From contig NZ_CP027665.1 in NCBI RefSeq assembly GCF_003008555.2, forward strand, positions 1,736,001 through 1,800,000: a DNA stretch of 64,000 nucleotides, read 5' to 3'. Below, in pieces: positions 1-10,194 of this stretch; positions within the stretch are counted from its first letter, which is position 1; every line of letters begins with the position of its first letter. The position numbers and the translations under genes were made by a program. Source of the DNA: Pukyongiella litopenaei (GTDB taxonomy: Bacteria; Pseudomonadota; Alphaproteobacteria; Rhodobacterales; Rhodobacteraceae). Under the pieces are notes generated by a model. That model saw only the letters and a list, made by a program, of their open reading frames with translations, ran no database searches and was not told where the DNA came from.

Positions 1-479
1 GCCTTGTGGGTGCCGTCGAGGCTGACCGTGAACGCATTTTCATGCTTCGGCATCACCACCATCTCGTGCTTCTTTTCCAGGTCGCCCAGAAACTCCAGAT
101 TCTTCGAGATGACATAGCCGCCGGTATAGCCGTCCGACAGGTGCTTGGTCTTGACCAGCTCGCCCTCGTAGAGGTTGCCGTCCAGCGACAGCATGATCTT
201 TTCCTTGCCGTCCTTCAGCCCGATATCGGCCTTGGTGAAAACACCGACATAGCCGAACGTGTGGTCCTCGGTCAGCCCCATCTGCATGACGTTTTCATTC
301 TCGTCCACGCGTTCGATCAGGCACGAATTCCGGCCCTTGTCCACGAAGACGGTCCAGTTGCCTTCCTGGCCCCATTTGGTGAACCCGTCGGAACCCGGCA
401 ACACTTCGTCGGCAAAGGCGGCGGGGGCGGCCAGGGCGGACATCACCGCGATTGCGGCACAACAGCTCTTGATAGACAT
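1..479 (-). CDS. Secreted protein of unknown function, 3' end outside window
   Basis: This reading frame starts at the ATG at 479 and runs off the left edge, so 159 codons are visible. A good AGGAGA ribosome site lies 6 bases upstream. The first ~23 residues form a signal peptide: a short charged start (MSIK), a hydrophobic stretch and an AFA-D cleavage site, so export to the periplasm is expected. The mature part begins DEVLPGSDGFTKWG and is rich in Lys, Asp and Glu. No catalytic motif is recognised. The frame is open throughout with third-position GC preference. I do not recognise the family; the protein may be periplasmic or a component exported for assembly elsewhere. Confidence 0.75.
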   Translation of the reverse strand, partial: MSIKSCCAAIAVMSALAAPAAFADEVLPGSDGFTKWGQEGNWTVFVDKGRNSCLIERVDENENVMQMGLTEDHTFGYVGVFTKADIGLKDGKEKIMLSLDGNLYEGELVKTKHLSDGYTGGYVISKNLEFLGDLEKKHEMVVMPKHENAFTVSLDGTHK

Positions 480-689
480 GAGTATCTCCTTGTTTCGCAG
501 GTTCGCCGGATCGCTGCACGCACGGAGTTCGGGGTCGTCCCCGACTCCGCTTAAGCGCGAACCGACAGGCCCGACCACGACCTTAGGGGCATCGCGCGGC
601 ATTCCAACCGGTTTCCCGGCGCGGCTCCGGAAACCCCGCCGCACAAGCGGGTTTTCGCCGATGCCGCGCGGTTCCGGCCACGTCCGGGC

Positions 690-3455
690 CTATTCGGCAG
701 CCGCCGGGCGCCGGGCGTCTTCGACCCGCACGGCGGAAAACTTGAACTCGGGGATCTTGCCATAGGGGTCCAGCGCCGGGTTGGTCAGGATATTCGCCGC
801 CGCCTCGACATAGGCGAAGGGCAGGAACACCATGTCGGGCGCCACCGCCCGATCGGCCCGCGCCATGACCTCGACCGAGCCCCGGCGCGTGGTCAGGCGC
901 AGCATCCCGCCCGGTTCCACGCCCAGCTTGCGCAGGGTGGAGGGATGCAGCGAACAATTCGCTTCGGGTTCGACCGCATCCAGCACCGCCGACCGGCGCG
1001 TCATCGACCCGGTATGCCAGTGTTCCAGCTGGCGCCCGGTGGTCAGGATCATCGGATAATCCGCATCCGGGGCCTCGTCCGGCGGGACGATGCTGGCCGG
1101 GGTGAACCGCGCCCGGCCGCCATCGCGCGGGAACCCGTCGGCAAACACGATCGCCTGGCCGGGATCCTCGGGCGAAAGCGACGGGTAGGTGACGACGTTT
1201 TCCCGCTCCAGCCGGTCCCAGCTGATATTGTCCAGCGACGGCATGTTGAGCTTCATCTCGGCGAACACGTCGGCGGGGCTGTCATAGCTCCAACTCAGCC
1301 CGCAGCGCCGCGCCAGGTCGACGACGATACGCCAGTCCTCGCGCGCCTCGCCCGGCGGCGCCACGGCGGGGCGGCCCATCTGCACCTGGCGGTTGGTGTT
1401 GGTCACGGTGCCCGATTTCTCGGCAAAGGCCGATGCGGGCAGGATCACGTCCGCATAATTCGCCGTCTCGGTGAGAAAGATATCCTGCACCACCAGATGA
1501 TCGAGCCGGGCCAGCGCAGCGCGGGCATGATCCACGTCGGGGTCCGACATAGCCGGGTTCTCGCCCAGAACATACATGGCCCGGATGTTGCCCGCGTGCA
1601 CGTCATCCATGATCTCGGTCACGGTCAGACCCGCCTCGGCGCTGAAATCGTCGGACTGCCACACCTCGGTAAAGGCCGACCGCACCCCGTCATCGGTCAC
1701 GCTCTGGTAATCCGGCAGGAACATCGGGATCAGCCCCGCATCCGAGGCGCCCTGCACGTTGTTCTGCCCCCGCAGCGGATGCAGGCCGGTTCCGGGGCGG
1801 CCCACCTGCCCGCACATCAGCGCCAGGCTGATCAGGCAGCGCGAATTGTCGGTGCCGTGAACATGCTGGGACACGCCCATGCCCCAGAAGATCATCGCCG
1901 ATTTCGCCCCGGCAAATGTGCGGGCCACGTCACGCAGCACCGCGGCGTCGATACCGCAGACCGGCGCCATGTCTTCCGGGCTGAACCGGGCCAGATGCGC
2001 CTTTTCGGCCTCCCAGTTCTCGGTGAACGCCTCGATATACTGGCGGTCATACAATCCTTCCTCGACGATCACGTTCATGATCGCGTTCAGCATCGACACA
2101 TCCGCACCGGGGCGGAACTGCAGCATGTGCGACGCGAACCGGCGCAGCCCCACGCCGCGCGGGTCCATCACGATCAGCTTGCCGCCCCGCTTGGCGAACT
2201 GCTTGAAATAGGTGGCGGCGACCGGGTGGTTCTCGACCGGGTTGGCGCCGATCACGATCGCCACATCGGCATTTTCGATCTCGTTGAAGGTGGCCGTGAC
2301 CGCGCCCGAGCCGACATTTTCCAGCAGCGCCGCCACCGAGGACGCATGGCAAAGCCGGGTGCAGTGGTCGACATTGTTGTGGCCAAAGCCCTGGCGGATG
2401 AACTTCTGGAACAGATAGGCTTCCTCGTTGGTGCATTTGGCGCTGCCAAAGCCGGCGACTTCGCGCCCGCGCCCCTTCAGCCCCGCCGCCGCGGCGTCCA
2501 GCGCCTCGTCCCAGCCGGCCTCGCGGAACACTTCCTGCCAGTTGCCCGGATCCACGTTCAGCCCCTTGGCCGGGGCATCCTCGCGCCGGATCAGCGGCCG
2601 CATCAGCCTGTGCGGATGGTGGATATAGTCGAAACCGAACCGCCCCTTGACGCAGAGCCGGTTCTCGTTGGCCGGGCCGGGCGCGCCCTCGACAAATTTC
2701 ACCCGCCCGTCCTTGACCTTCAGGCTGATCTGGCAACCGACACCGCAGAACGGACAGACGCTCTGCACCTCGCGGTCGAAATCGGCGCTGTCGCCCCGCT
2801 GGTCGCCATCGAGCACGGTCGCCGGCATAAGCGCGCCGGTCGGACAGGCCTGCACGCATTCACCGCAGGCGACACAGGTGCTGGCCCCCATCGGGTCGGC
2901 GATGTCGAACACCGGATAGGCCCCGTGACCGCGCCTGGCCATGCCGATCACATCGTTCACCTGCACCTCGCGGCAGGCCCGCACGCACAGGCCACACTGG
3001 ATACAGGCATCGAGATTGACCCGCATCGCCACATGGCTGTCGTCCAGCAACGGCACACGCGCCGGCTCGAGCGGGGGAAACCGGCTTTCCGCGACACCGG
3101 CCAACCCGGCCATGTCCCACAGGTGGCTCGACCGGTCACGGGCCTCGTCGCGGGCGGGCTGGTCGGCCAACAGCAGCTCGACCACCATCTTTCGGGCGGC
3201 CTCGGCCCGCAGCGAGGCGGTGCTGACCACCATCCCCTCCGATGGTTCGCGGATGCAGGACGCGGCCAGCGTGCGCTCGCCCTCGATCTCCACCATGCAG
3301 GCGCGGCAATTGCCGTCCGGTCGATAGCCCGGCGCCGGTTTGTGGCACAGGTGAGGGATGACCAGCCCGCGGCCATTGGCCACTTCCCAGATGGTCTGAC
3401 CCGGATCGGCCTCCACGTCCCGACCGTCCAGAACGAACCTCACCTTCTCCGACAT
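690..3455 (-). CDS. fdhF: Formate dehydrogenase alpha subunit, molybdenum/tungsten bis-MGD type
   Basis: It oxidises formate to CO2 at a bis-MGD cofactor. The 921 residues run as: a [2Fe-2S] ferredoxin-like domain (Cys37, 50, 53, 67), two 4Fe-4S motifs (Cys151-161 CIQCGLCVRAC and Cys194-204), then the catalytic domain with its own 4Fe-4S motif (Cys234, 237, 241 and 268) and the active-site pair Cys369-His370 in TRLCHASS, so a cysteine and not a selenocysteine enzyme. The C-terminus is the molybdopterin dinucleotide binding domain. The start at 3455 is chosen because GGAGG lies just upstream; an ATG and a longer frame exist 8 codons earlier. Between residues 100 and 125 a His (111) is present without the cysteines that usually follow it in NuoG-like proteins. 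No beta, gamma or FdhD gene is next to it. Confidence 0.93.
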   Translation of the reverse strand: MSEKVRFVLDGRDVEADPGQTIWEVANGRGLVIPHLCHKPAPGYRPDGNCRACMVEIEGERTLAASCIREPSEGMVVSTASLRAEAARKMVVELLLADQPARDEARDRSSHLWDMAGLAGVAESRFPPLEPARVPLLDDSHVAMRVNLDACIQCGLCVRACREVQVNDVIGMARRGHGAYPVFDIADPMGASTCVACGECVQACPTGALMPATVLDGDQRGDSADFDREVQSVCPFCGVGCQISLKVKDGRVKFVEGAPGPANENRLCVKGRFGFDYIHHPHRLMRPLIRREDAPAKGLNVDPGNWQEVFREAGWDEALDAAAAGLKGRGREVAGFGSAKCTNEEAYLFQKFIRQGFGHNNVDHCTRLCHASSVAALLENVGSGAVTATFNEIENADVAIVIGANPVENHPVAATYFKQFAKRGGKLIVMDPRGVGLRRFASHMLQFRPGADVSMLNAIMNVIVEEGLYDRQYIEAFTENWEAEKAHLARFSPEDMAPVCGIDAAVLRDVARTFAGAKSAMIFWGMGVSQHVHGTDNSRCLISLALMCGQVGRPGTGLHPLRGQNNVQGASDAGLIPMFLPDYQSVTDDGVRSAFTEVWQSDDFSAEAGLTVTEIMDDVHAGNIRAMYVLGENPAMSDPDVDHARAALARLDHLVVQDIFLTETANYADVILPASAFAEKSGTVTNTNRQVQMGRPAVAPPGEAREDWRIVVDLARRCGLSWSYDSPADVFAEMKLNMPSLDNISWDRLERENVVTYPSLSPEDPGQAIVFADGFPRDGGRARFTPASIVPPDEAPDADYPMILTTGRQLEHWHTGSMTRRSAVLDAVEPEANCSLHPSTLRKLGVEPGGMLRLTTRRGSVEVMARADRAVAPDMVFLPFAYVEAAANILTNPALDPYGKIPEFKFSAVRVEDARRPAAAE

Positions 3456-3548
3456 GCCCGCCTCCATCGCTGCCCCCACCTTACATCATGGCGGCGCCGG
3501 GGCGAGTCCACCGTTTTCGACATCGGCGGCCCGTTTTGCGCCACCGCC

Positions 3549-3592
3549 GCCCCTTCATCTTGCCCGAAAAACTCCCGCCGGAGGCTCCCGCC
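3549..3592. repeat. Intergenic repeat, copy A
   Basis: This segment, CCCCTTCATCTTGCC followed by an A-rich stretch and CTCCCGCCGGAG, matches the segment at 5393-5426: the first 15 bases are identical, and the following AAACTCC is shared as well. Here it lies between the divergent fdhF and phosphatase genes. Its role is unknown. Similar short intergenic words are, as I remember, common in Rhodobacterales genomes. Confidence 0.45.
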
Positions 3593-3646
3593 CTTTCCAG
3601 CCGCGCAACAGTGGCCTAAACCGGGCGAAACCAAAACAGGCGCCAC

Positions 3647-4300
3647 ATGTCACAGATCACGCTCATTCGCCACGGACAGGCCAATACGCAGGCCCGCAGC
3701 GAAACCGAATACGACCGTCTCAGCCCGCTCGGCCACCGCCAGTCGCAATGGCTGGGCGAACATCTCGCCACCCTGCCGGACACCCATACGCGGATCTGGT
3801 GCGGCACCCTGAACCGGCATCGGGAAACCGCCGCCTCGATGGGGCTGAAGGCGCAGATCGTGCAGGACGAACGGCTGAACGAACTGGAATATTTCAACCT
3901 TGCCCAGGCGATGGAGCAACAGCACGGCCTGCCGCTGCCGGACGAACGCGAAGGGTTCGTGACCCACCTGCCGACGGTGTTCGCGGCCTGGGAACGCGGC
4001 GACATCGCCGACCCGCCCGAGAGCTTTGCCGATTTCGACGCCCGCGTCCGCGGGGCGCTGGCCGATATCGCGGCCGAACCCGGCCCGGCGCTGGTGGTGA
4101 CCTCGGGCGGGCTGATCTCGATGGTGATGCGGCAGTCGCTGGGGCTCGACACCGGCGCGATGGCGCAGATGGCGCTGGCGATCATGAACACGTCGATGCA
4201 CCGGCTCCACCCGATCGGGGACCGGCTCAGCCCGGTCCTGTTCAACGCGGTGCCGCATCTGGACAACCCAGACCGGCAATTCGCCCAGACCCATATGTAA
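3647..4300 (+). CDS. Histidine phosphatase superfamily protein
   Basis: This is a phosphoglycerate-mutase-like protein of 217 residues. The RHG motif carrying the phosphorylated His is at residues 8-10, the arginine region (LNRHRET) is near residue 64 and the acidic RLNELEYF is near residue 79. Where family members have the second catalytic His (usually SHGG) this protein has T152-S153-G-G, so full phosphatase activity is uncertain. It is followed 9 bases later by saccharopine dehydrogenase and is probably co-transcribed with it. It may hydrolyse a small phosphomonoester or be a non-classical member; the substrate cannot be read from sequence. Confidence 0.85.
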   Translation: MSQITLIRHGQANTQARSETEYDRLSPLGHRQSQWLGEHLATLPDTHTRIWCGTLNRHRETAASMGLKAQIVQDERLNELEYFNLAQAMEQQHGLPLPDEREGFVTHLPTVFAAWERGDIADPPESFADFDARVRGALADIAAEPGPALVVTSGGLISMVMRQSLGLDTGAMAQMALAIMNTSMHRLHPIGDRLSPVLFNAVPHLDNPDRQFAQTHM

Positions 4301-4309
4301 GGAACCGCC

Positions 4310-5365
4310 ATGACGCATCTCTGGGTCCGGGCCGAACAGCGAGAAAACGAACAGCGCGTGGGCCTGACCCCCGACGGGGCCGGGCGCCTGGTCGCCGCCG
4401 GGATCAGGGTCACGGTCGAGCAGAGCCACAGCCGCGCGATCCCCATCGACGGCTATGCGCAGGCAGGCTGCGACATCGCGTCCGAAAACGCCTGGCCCCG
4501 GGCCCCGCTCGACGCGATCATATTCGGGCTGAAGGAACTGCCCGGGGACGGCACGCCGCTGCCCCATCGCCACATCATGTTCGGCCATGCCTTCAAGGGC
4601 CAGCATTCGGGCCGGGTGCTGCTGGAACGGTTCCGTGACGGCGGCGGCACGCTCTACGACCTGGAATACCTGGTCGACGAAACCGGCCGCCGGGTCGCAG
4701 CCTTCGGCTACTGGGCCGGCTACGCCGGCGCGGCGGTGACGCTGAAGGCCTGGGCGGCGCAGCAGCGCGGACAGATCTGCGGCCCGGTCGGCGTCTATCC
4801 CGACAAGGATGCGCTGATCGCTGAACTGGACGCGGAACTGGTATCGGGCAATGCCCCGCGCCCCCGCGCCATCGTGATCGGCGCGCTGGGCCGCGTCGGC
4901 GCCGGCGCGGCGGATCTGTGCACTGCGATGGGCGTCGAAACCACCCGCTGGGACATGGCGGAAACCGCCCATGGCGGTCCGTTCCCGGACATCCTGGATC
5001 ACGACCTGTTCCTGAACTGCATCTTCGCGCGCCCCGGAACACCGGTCTTCGTGCCGCGCGCGGCGCTCGGCGCCCCGCGCCGGCTCAGCGTGATCGGCGA
5101 CGTGGCCTGCGATCCCGACAGCGATTACAACCCGGTGCCGGTCTACGACCGCGCGACCAGCTGGGAGGCGCCGGTGCTCCGCGTGGCCGACGCCCCGGTG
5201 CTGGACGTGATGGCGATCGACAACCTGCCGTCGATGCTGCCTGCCGAAAGCTCGCGGGACTATGCCGGCCAGCTGCTGCCGACACTCCTGTCCCTGACCG
5301 ACCCGGATAGCGGGGTCTGGGGCCGGGCCAGAGCGACATTCGAGGCACATGTCCAAGGCCTCTGA
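4310..5365 (+). CDS. Saccharopine dehydrogenase (NAD+, L-lysine-forming type)
   Basis: The 351-residue cytosolic protein resembles the fungal Lys1/alanine-dehydrogenase-like fold: an N-terminal substrate domain beginning WVRAEQRENEQRVGLTP, the KELP and GHAFKGQ segments, the FGYWAGYAGAA segment near residue 130, and a Rossmann region around IGALGRVGAGA (about residue 187). The family interconverts saccharopine with lysine and 2-oxoglutarate. It follows the histidine phosphatase gene by 9 bases, and an AAGGAACCGCC ribosome site precedes the ATG. In bacteria such genes usually serve lysine breakdown or related opine chemistry; no partner reductase is nearby, so the direction is open. Confidence 0.85.
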   Translation: MTHLWVRAEQRENEQRVGLTPDGAGRLVAAGIRVTVEQSHSRAIPIDGYAQAGCDIASENAWPRAPLDAIIFGLKELPGDGTPLPHRHIMFGHAFKGQHSGRVLLERFRDGGGTLYDLEYLVDETGRRVAAFGYWAGYAGAAVTLKAWAAQQRGQICGPVGVYPDKDALIAELDAELVSGNAPRPRAIVIGALGRVGAGAADLCTAMGVETTRWDMAETAHGGPFPDILDHDLFLNCIFARPGTPVFVPRAALGAPRRLSVIGDVACDPDSDYNPVPVYDRATSWEAPVLRVADAPVLDVMAIDNLPSMLPAESSRDYAGQLLPTLLSLTDPDSGVWGRARATFEAHVQGL

Positions 5366-5392
5366 CACGGAACACCACCACCCCTGACCGCG

Positions 5393-5452
5393 CCCCTTCA
5401 TCTTGCCGGATAAACTCCGGGGAGCGCGAGGGGCTGGCCCCTCGCTCCCGCC
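5393..5452. terminator. Repeat copy B with strong hairpin between convergent genes
   Basis: The first 34 bases match the repeat at 3549. The rest forms a hairpin: arm GGAGCGCGAGGGGC (5421-5434), loop TG, arm GCCCCTCGCTCC (5437-5448), pairing except for a 2-base CG bulge. It sits between the ends of saccharopine dehydrogenase (plus) and the DUF3775 gene (minus). No clear T-run follows, so it could end transcription or protect 3' ends. Confidence 0.5.
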
Positions 5453-5466
5453 GGCGCCAGATGGGC

Positions 5467-5784
5467 CTACATCAGGTCGTTTTCGACGTCCTCGGCCGAG
5501 ATACCCAGCGCATCCAGCCCGTTTTCCAGGTGATCCGACAGATGCGGGGTGCCGATCAGGTAGTCGGCGCAGGGTATCGAGGCCTCGGCCTTGGCCGTGG
5601 CAATGGCTTCTTCGAGGTCATCGGCAAAGAAACTTTCGCGCCCGATCCACATGATCGCCACCAGCTCGGCCTGTTCGTCCTCGCTCATGCGGTCGATGAA
5701 GCCGCGCAGTTCGCCTTCGGCACGGTGCAGTTCGCGGGCCATCATCGCCACCTGCGCCACCTTGCGGGCAGAAATTTCCAGCAT
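5467..5784 (-). CDS. DUF3775 family protein
   Basis: This 105-residue acidic, soluble protein starts MLEISARKVAQVAMMARE and contains the family's central segment DEQAELVAIMWIGRESF (about residues 36-52). No enzymatic motif is seen and no function is established for the family as far as I know. An AGGAGATTGCGC ribosome site precedes the ATG. It lies between two convergent or unrelated units and appears to be a single-gene transcript. The predicted fold is mostly helical. Confidence 0.8.
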   Translation of the reverse strand: MLEISARKVAQVAMMARELHRAEGELRGFIDRMSEDEQAELVAIMWIGRESFFADDLEEAIATAKAEASIPCADYLIGTPHLSDHLENGLDALGISAEDVENDLM

Positions 5785-5892
5785 TGCGCAATCTCCTCTT
5801 CATCGGCCTGCCGTGGTGATACTACCACGGCTGCAACCATCCTTGATCTCTCTCAATAAACCTCCCCGGTCAACTCCCGCGGCGGCGGGATG

Positions 5893-7131
5893 TTACCTGC
5901 GCCGTTCCAGCGGGACCATCTCGGCGGGTGCCGGATCGGGGGCGATCTCCTCGAAATCGAAACTGTCGAGCCGTTGCGCCCGGCGCCCGGCCTTGTCGGC
6001 GCTGATCTTGATCTCGGAGATATCCTTGGCCGCCTGCCCGAAATGCCGGTCGAGATTGCCGACCCGGTCGCCGAGCCGTTCCACGTCCTTGTGCAGCAGG
6101 CCCAGTTCCTTGCGGATCGCCCCGGCCTGTTCGCGCATCCGCGCGTCCTTGAGGATCGCGCGCATGGTGTTCAGCGTGGCCATGCAGGTGGTCGGCGACA
6201 CGATCCAGACCCGCGCCGAAAATCCCTCGCGCACGATATCGGCGAAATTGGCGTGCAGTTCGGCATAGACGGCTTCGGAGGGCAGGAACATCAACGCCCC
6301 GTCGGCGGTTTCGCCGTCGACGATGTATTTCTCGGAAATTGCCCGGATATGGGTGCGCAGCGCGGTTTTCATCTGCCGCGCGGCATCCTGCAGCTGTGCC
6401 GGCCCGTCGGCCCGGCGCAGCGCCTCGTAAGGCTCCAGCGGAAACTTGCTGTCGATCACGATCGGCCCCGGCGGGTTGGGCAGGTGGATCAGGCAGTCGG
6501 CGCGTTTGCCGTTGGGCAGGGTGTGTTGCAGCGTATAGGCATCGGGCGGCAGCGCCTTGGACACGATGTCGTTGAGCTGGATCTCGCCAAAGGCACCGCG
6601 TGTCTGCTTGTTGGACAGGATATCCTGGAGGCTCAGCACATCGCCCGACAGCTTGGTGATGTTGTCCTGGGCCTTGTCGATGGCCGCCAGCCGCTCCTGC
6701 AGCGCGGTGAGCGATGTGGCGGTCTGCCGGGACGACCCGTGCAGCGTGTCTTTCATCCGCTCCTGCATCTCGGTCAGCGCCCGGTTCTGGCGCATCGCGT
6801 TGTCGGCCAGCCGGTCCGACATCTGCTGCTGGACCGTGGCGAGACGCGATTCGACCGTCTGGATCACCTGCAACTGCGCATTGGCCTGGGTGTCGGACAC
6901 CTGTTGCAGCCCGCCCTGAAGCTGCGCCTGCCCCTGGCCCAGCTGCTGCACATGGGTGCCGAGCGCCGCCATCTGCCGCGCCAGCGGTTCAACAGTCCGG
7001 GCCGACCGGCTGGCGGCCCGCAGGGCGAGGACCAGGAGCAGCAGCACCAGCAGCACCGCGCCGATCGCGGCAGCTGCGGCGATCACGCGCGGATCGTCCA
7101 GCGGAAAGGACTGCCCGGCCACGGTGATCAT
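5893..7131 (-). CDS. rmuC: DNA recombination protein RmuC
   Basis: RmuC-family proteins limit inversions at short repeats and carry a restriction-endonuclease-like core. The 412-residue product has a membrane anchor at about residues 18-40 (a run of Ala, Val and Leu), a long coiled coil rich in Gln at 50-170, then the conserved RmuC core with [12 protein letters not shown] and CLIHLPN...[10 protein letters not shown]. The start is placed at 7131 because that ATG overlaps the TGA of mutL (ATGA), which indicates translational coupling. A longer open frame upstream lies inside mutL and is rejected. Confidence 0.92.
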   Translation of the reverse strand: MITVAGQSFPLDDPRVIAAAAAIGAVLLVLLLLVLALRAASRSARTVEPLARQMAALGTHVQQLGQGQAQLQGGLQQVSDTQANAQLQVIQTVESRLATVQQQMSDRLADNAMRQNRALTEMQERMKDTLHGSSRQTATSLTALQERLAAIDKAQDNITKLSGDVLSLQDILSNKQTRGAFGEIQLNDIVSKALPPDAYTLQHTLPNGKRADCLIHLPNPPGPIVIDSKFPLEPYEALRRADGPAQLQDAARQMKTALRTHIRAISEKYIVDGETADGALMFLPSEAVYAELHANFADIVREGFSARVWIVSPTTCMATLNTMRAILKDARMREQAGAIRKELGLLHKDVERLGDRVGNLDRHFGQAAKDISEIKISADKAGRRAQRLDSFDFEEIAPDPAPAEMVPLERRR

Positions 7132-8990
7132 GTGCGCCCGAACAGCCGTTCGATATCGGCCAGTTTCAGTTCGACATAGGTCGGACGACCGTGGTTGCAC
7201 TGGCCCGAATGGGGCGTGGTCTCCATCTCGCGCAGCAGCGCGTTCATTTCCTCGGCGCGCATCCGGCGGCCCGAGCGGATCGAACCGTGGCAGGCGACAC
7301 GGCTGAGGATCGCCTCGATCCGCGCCTGCACGGTGGCTGCGGTGCCCAGGTCGGTCAGGTCGTCGAGAATGTCGCGGATCAGCGCGGCGGCATCGATCTC
7401 GCCGAGAACGGCCGGGGTTTCGCGCACGGCCACCGCCCCGCCGCCAAAGGGTTCGACGGTCAGGCCGAAACGGGCGAGATCGGGCGCGGCGTCGAGCAGG
7501 AGCGCGCGGTCGCCATCGGACAAGTCCACGATCTCGGGGATCAGCAGCGCCTGCGCGGCAACGCCGTTTTCGGCCATCTGGCGTTTGAGTTTCTCGTAGA
7601 CCAGCCGTTCATGCGCCGCGTGCTGGTCGACGATCACCATGCCGTCCGCGGTCTGGGCAATGATGTAGTTTTCGTGCACCTGCCCGCGCGCGGCCCCCAG
7701 CGGCAGCTGTTCGGCGGCCCGCTCCTCCGCCCGATGGGCGACGTCGCTGGCGGCGGGCGTTTCGACCACCCGGCCGCTGTAGGCGCTGCGCATCTCGTCG
7801 AAGCCCGGCGCCTGCGCGGTCCAGGCCGTCGCCCGTGCCGCGGCCGAAGGCCGGTCCATCTGATAGACGCGCGCGCCAGCAGGCGAGGTCTGTTCGGGGC
7901 GCATCGCGCCCAGCGCGGCGCCCGACACGGTGGTCGAGGCGCGGTGCCCGGCCCCGGCCAGGGCATGGCGCAGCGCCGAGACGATCAGCCCGCGAGCCGT
8001 GCCGGGATCGCGGAACCGGACCTCGGATTTCGCCGGATGCACGTTCACATCCACCAGCGACGGGGCGCAATCGATGAACAGGGCTGCCACCGGGTGGCGG
8101 TCGCGGGACAGGAAATCGGCATAGGCCCCGCGCAGGGCGCCGGTCAGCATCCGGTCCCTGACCGGCCGGCCGTTGACAAAGAGGAACTGCGCCACCGCGG
8201 CTCCGCGCGAATAGGTGGGCAGCGCCGCCAGCCCATAGAGCCGCAGGCCGTCGCGCGTGGCGTCGATCCGCAGCGCGTTGTCGGTGAAGTCGCGCCCCAT
8301 GACCCCGGCCAGACGCGCGGTCAGGGCGTCGAACAGCTCGCCCTGTTCGGCATCGGCGCGAAAGGTTTCGCGGCTGCCCCCGCCCGACATGTCGCGCAGG
8401 GTGAACCCGACCGACGGTTCGGCCATGGCCAGCCGTTTCACCACATCCGCGATCGCCTGGGTTTCGGCCCGGTCGGAGCGCATGAATTTCAGCCGCGCCG
8501 GGGTGGCGTAGAACAGGTCGCGCAGCTCGGCCACCGTGCCCGCGCGCAGCGCCGCCGGCTTCACCGGCTCGATGGTTCCGCCCGCGACCCGGATCATGGC
8601 CGCGTCATGGCCGGGGGCGCGGCTGGTCAGCGTCAGGCGCCCGACCGCCCCGAGCGACGGCAGCGCCTCGCCCCGGAAACCGAAGGAGTGGATGTCGAGC
8701 AGGTCCGTGCCGTCGATCTTGGAGGTCGCGTGGCGGGCCAGCGCCAGCGGCAGATCACCGGGCGCGATGCCACAGCCGTCATCGGTGACGCGGATCAGCG
8801 TCTTGCCGCCATCGGCGATCTCGATGGCGATGCGCGCCGCACCCGCGTCGATGGCGTTTTCCACCAGTTCCTTGACCGCCGAAGCGGGACGTTCCACGAC
8901 TTCGCCCGCCGCGATCCGGTTGATCGCGGCATCGTCCAATTGCCGAATGACCGGGCGGTCCTTGCCTATATTGGGGTCATCATACGCCAT
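7128..8990 (-). CDS. mutL: DNA mismatch repair protein MutL
   Basis: MutL couples MutS mismatch recognition to strand removal. The 620-residue protein has the GHKL ATPase N-terminus ([25 protein letters not shown]), a variable linker around residues 330-430, and a C-terminal domain with [12 protein letters not shown] near residue 453, the metal-binding endonuclease motif of nicking MutL proteins; this fits a species without a MutH strategy. The start at MAYDDPN is taken because the conserved [18 protein letters not shown] follows shortly after; the open frame extends about 100 codons upstream without family similarity. It ends overlapping rmuC. Confidence 0.95.
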   Translation of the reverse strand: MAYDDPNIGKDRPVIRQLDDAAINRIAAGEVVERPASAVKELVENAIDAGAARIAIEIADGGKTLIRVTDDGCGIAPGDLPLALARHATSKIDGTDLLDIHSFGFRGEALPSLGAVGRLTLTSRAPGHDAAMIRVAGGTIEPVKPAALRAGTVAELRDLFYATPARLKFMRSDRAETQAIADVVKRLAMAEPSVGFTLRDMSGGGSRETFRADAEQGELFDALTARLAGVMGRDFTDNALRIDATRDGLRLYGLAALPTYSRGAAVAQFLFVNGRPVRDRMLTGALRGAYADFLSRDRHPVAALFIDCAPSLVDVNVHPAKSEVRFRDPGTARGLIVSALRHALAGAGHRASTTVSGAALGAMRPEQTSPAGARVYQMDRPSAAARATAWTAQAPGFDEMRSAYSGRVVETPAASDVAHRAEERAAEQLPLGAARGQVHENYIIAQTADGMVIVDQHAAHERLVYEKLKRQMAENGVAAQALLIPEIVDLSDGDRALLLDAAPDLARFGLTVEPFGGGAVAVRETPAVLGEIDAAALIRDILDDLTDLGTAATVQARIEAILSRVACHGSIRSGRRMRAEEMNALLREMETTPHSGQCNHGRPTYVELKLADIERLFGRT

Positions 8991-9169
8991 ACCCCAATAC
9001 CTAGCATGGCCGCATACGATTCTGCCACCGCTCTGTTGCGGGGATGCGCGGGTTTCGGTTGCGGGCATGCCACCCCGGCGATGCGCTGGGGCGGCGAAAG
9101 GCTGCACCGCGCGCTTGCCCTTGATCGGGGGGCGTGCGACCGTGCATCCGACCATCGGGAGGCATCGCA

Positions 9170-10165
9170 TTGCAGACCACCACCGACGCCGTGACGCTGG
9201 GCGCACAGCTGCCCCAGGTGACCGAGCCGCGCAATCCGGGCATGGCGCTCGATCTCGACTGGGTGCGCGGCGCGCAGGCCAATACCTCGGCAATCGAGCG
9301 CCGCGCGGCGACCCTGCCGGGGCGGCGGTCGGTCAAGAAGGCATTCCAGGCGGCCTGGCTGCTGCGGGCGATCACCTGCATCGACCTGACCACGCTGTCG
9401 GGCGACGACACCGAGGGCAGGGTCCGGCGGCTATGCGCCAAGGCCCGCCAGCCGGTGCGCGCCGATCTGCTGGACGCGTTGGGCATGGACGCGATCACCA
9501 CCGGCGCGGTCTGCGTCTATCACGACATGATCGAAACGGCGGTCGACGCCCTGCGTGGCACCGGCATTCCGGTGGCCGCCGTCAGCACCGGCTTTCCCGC
9601 CGGGCTGTCGCCGTTCCCGCTGCGGCTGGCCGAAATCGGCGAAAGCGTGAAGGCCGGGGCCGGGGAAATCGACATCGTGATTTCGCGGCGGCATGTGCTG
9701 ACCGGCAACTGGACGGCGCTATACGATGAAATGCGCGCGTTTCGCGATGCCTGCGGCGAGGCCCATGTCAAGGCGATCCTGGCCACCGGCGAGCTGGGAA
9801 CGCTGCGCAATGTCGCGCGGGCGTCGCTGGTCTGCATGATGGCGGGAGCGGATTTCATCAAGACCTCGACCGGCAAGGAAAGCGTGAACGCCACGCTGCC
9901 GGTATCGCTGGTGATGATCCGCGCCATCCGCGACTATTTCGACCGCACCGGCCATCGCGTCGGCTACAAGCCCGCGGGCGGGATTTCCAAGGCCAAGGAC
10001 GCGGTGCTGTACCTGGCGCTGATGAAAGACGAACTGGGCGACCGCTGGCTGCGACCCGACCTGTTCCGGTTCGGCGCCAGTTCGCTGCTGGGCGATATCG
10101 AACGGCAACTGGAACACCATGTCACCGGCGCCTATTCCGCCGGCTACCGCCATGCGCTGGGCTGA
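9170..10165 (+). CDS. deoC: Deoxyribose-phosphate aldolase, TTG start
   Basis: It splits 2-deoxyribose 5-phosphate into glyceraldehyde 3-phosphate and acetaldehyde, in the cytosol. The 331-residue protein has the Schiff-base lysine in [11 protein letters not shown] and the second lysine in YKPAGGIS, with the class I DERA barrel from about residue 70. I start it at the TTG at 9170 because GGGAGG (9157-9162) is placed 7 bases before it; a GTG 12 codons earlier lacks such a site. The aldehyde dehydrogenase gene begins 29 bases downstream, so acetaldehyde released here could be oxidised by the next gene product. Confidence 0.93.
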   Translation: MQTTTDAVTLGAQLPQVTEPRNPGMALDLDWVRGAQANTSAIERRAATLPGRRSVKKAFQAAWLLRAITCIDLTTLSGDDTEGRVRRLCAKARQPVRADLLDALGMDAITTGAVCVYHDMIETAVDALRGTGIPVAAVSTGFPAGLSPFPLRLAEIGESVKAGAGEIDIVISRRHVLTGNWTALYDEMRAFRDACGEAHVKAILATGELGTLRNVARASLVCMMAGADFIKTSTGKESVNATLPVSLVMIRAIRDYFDRTGHRVGYKPAGGISKAKDAVLYLALMKDELGDRWLRPDLFRFGASSLLGDIERQLEHHVTGAYSAGYRHALG

Positions 10166-10194
10166 ACGATCCCGGCGGAACCCGAGGTGAGACG

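Noticed and set aside
945-3812. A 955-codon open frame on the plus strand opposite fdhF
   Set aside because: It is antisense to a gene with complete formate dehydrogenase motifs; long open antisense frames are common at this GC content and the protein shows His/Arg-rich, unfolded-looking composition.
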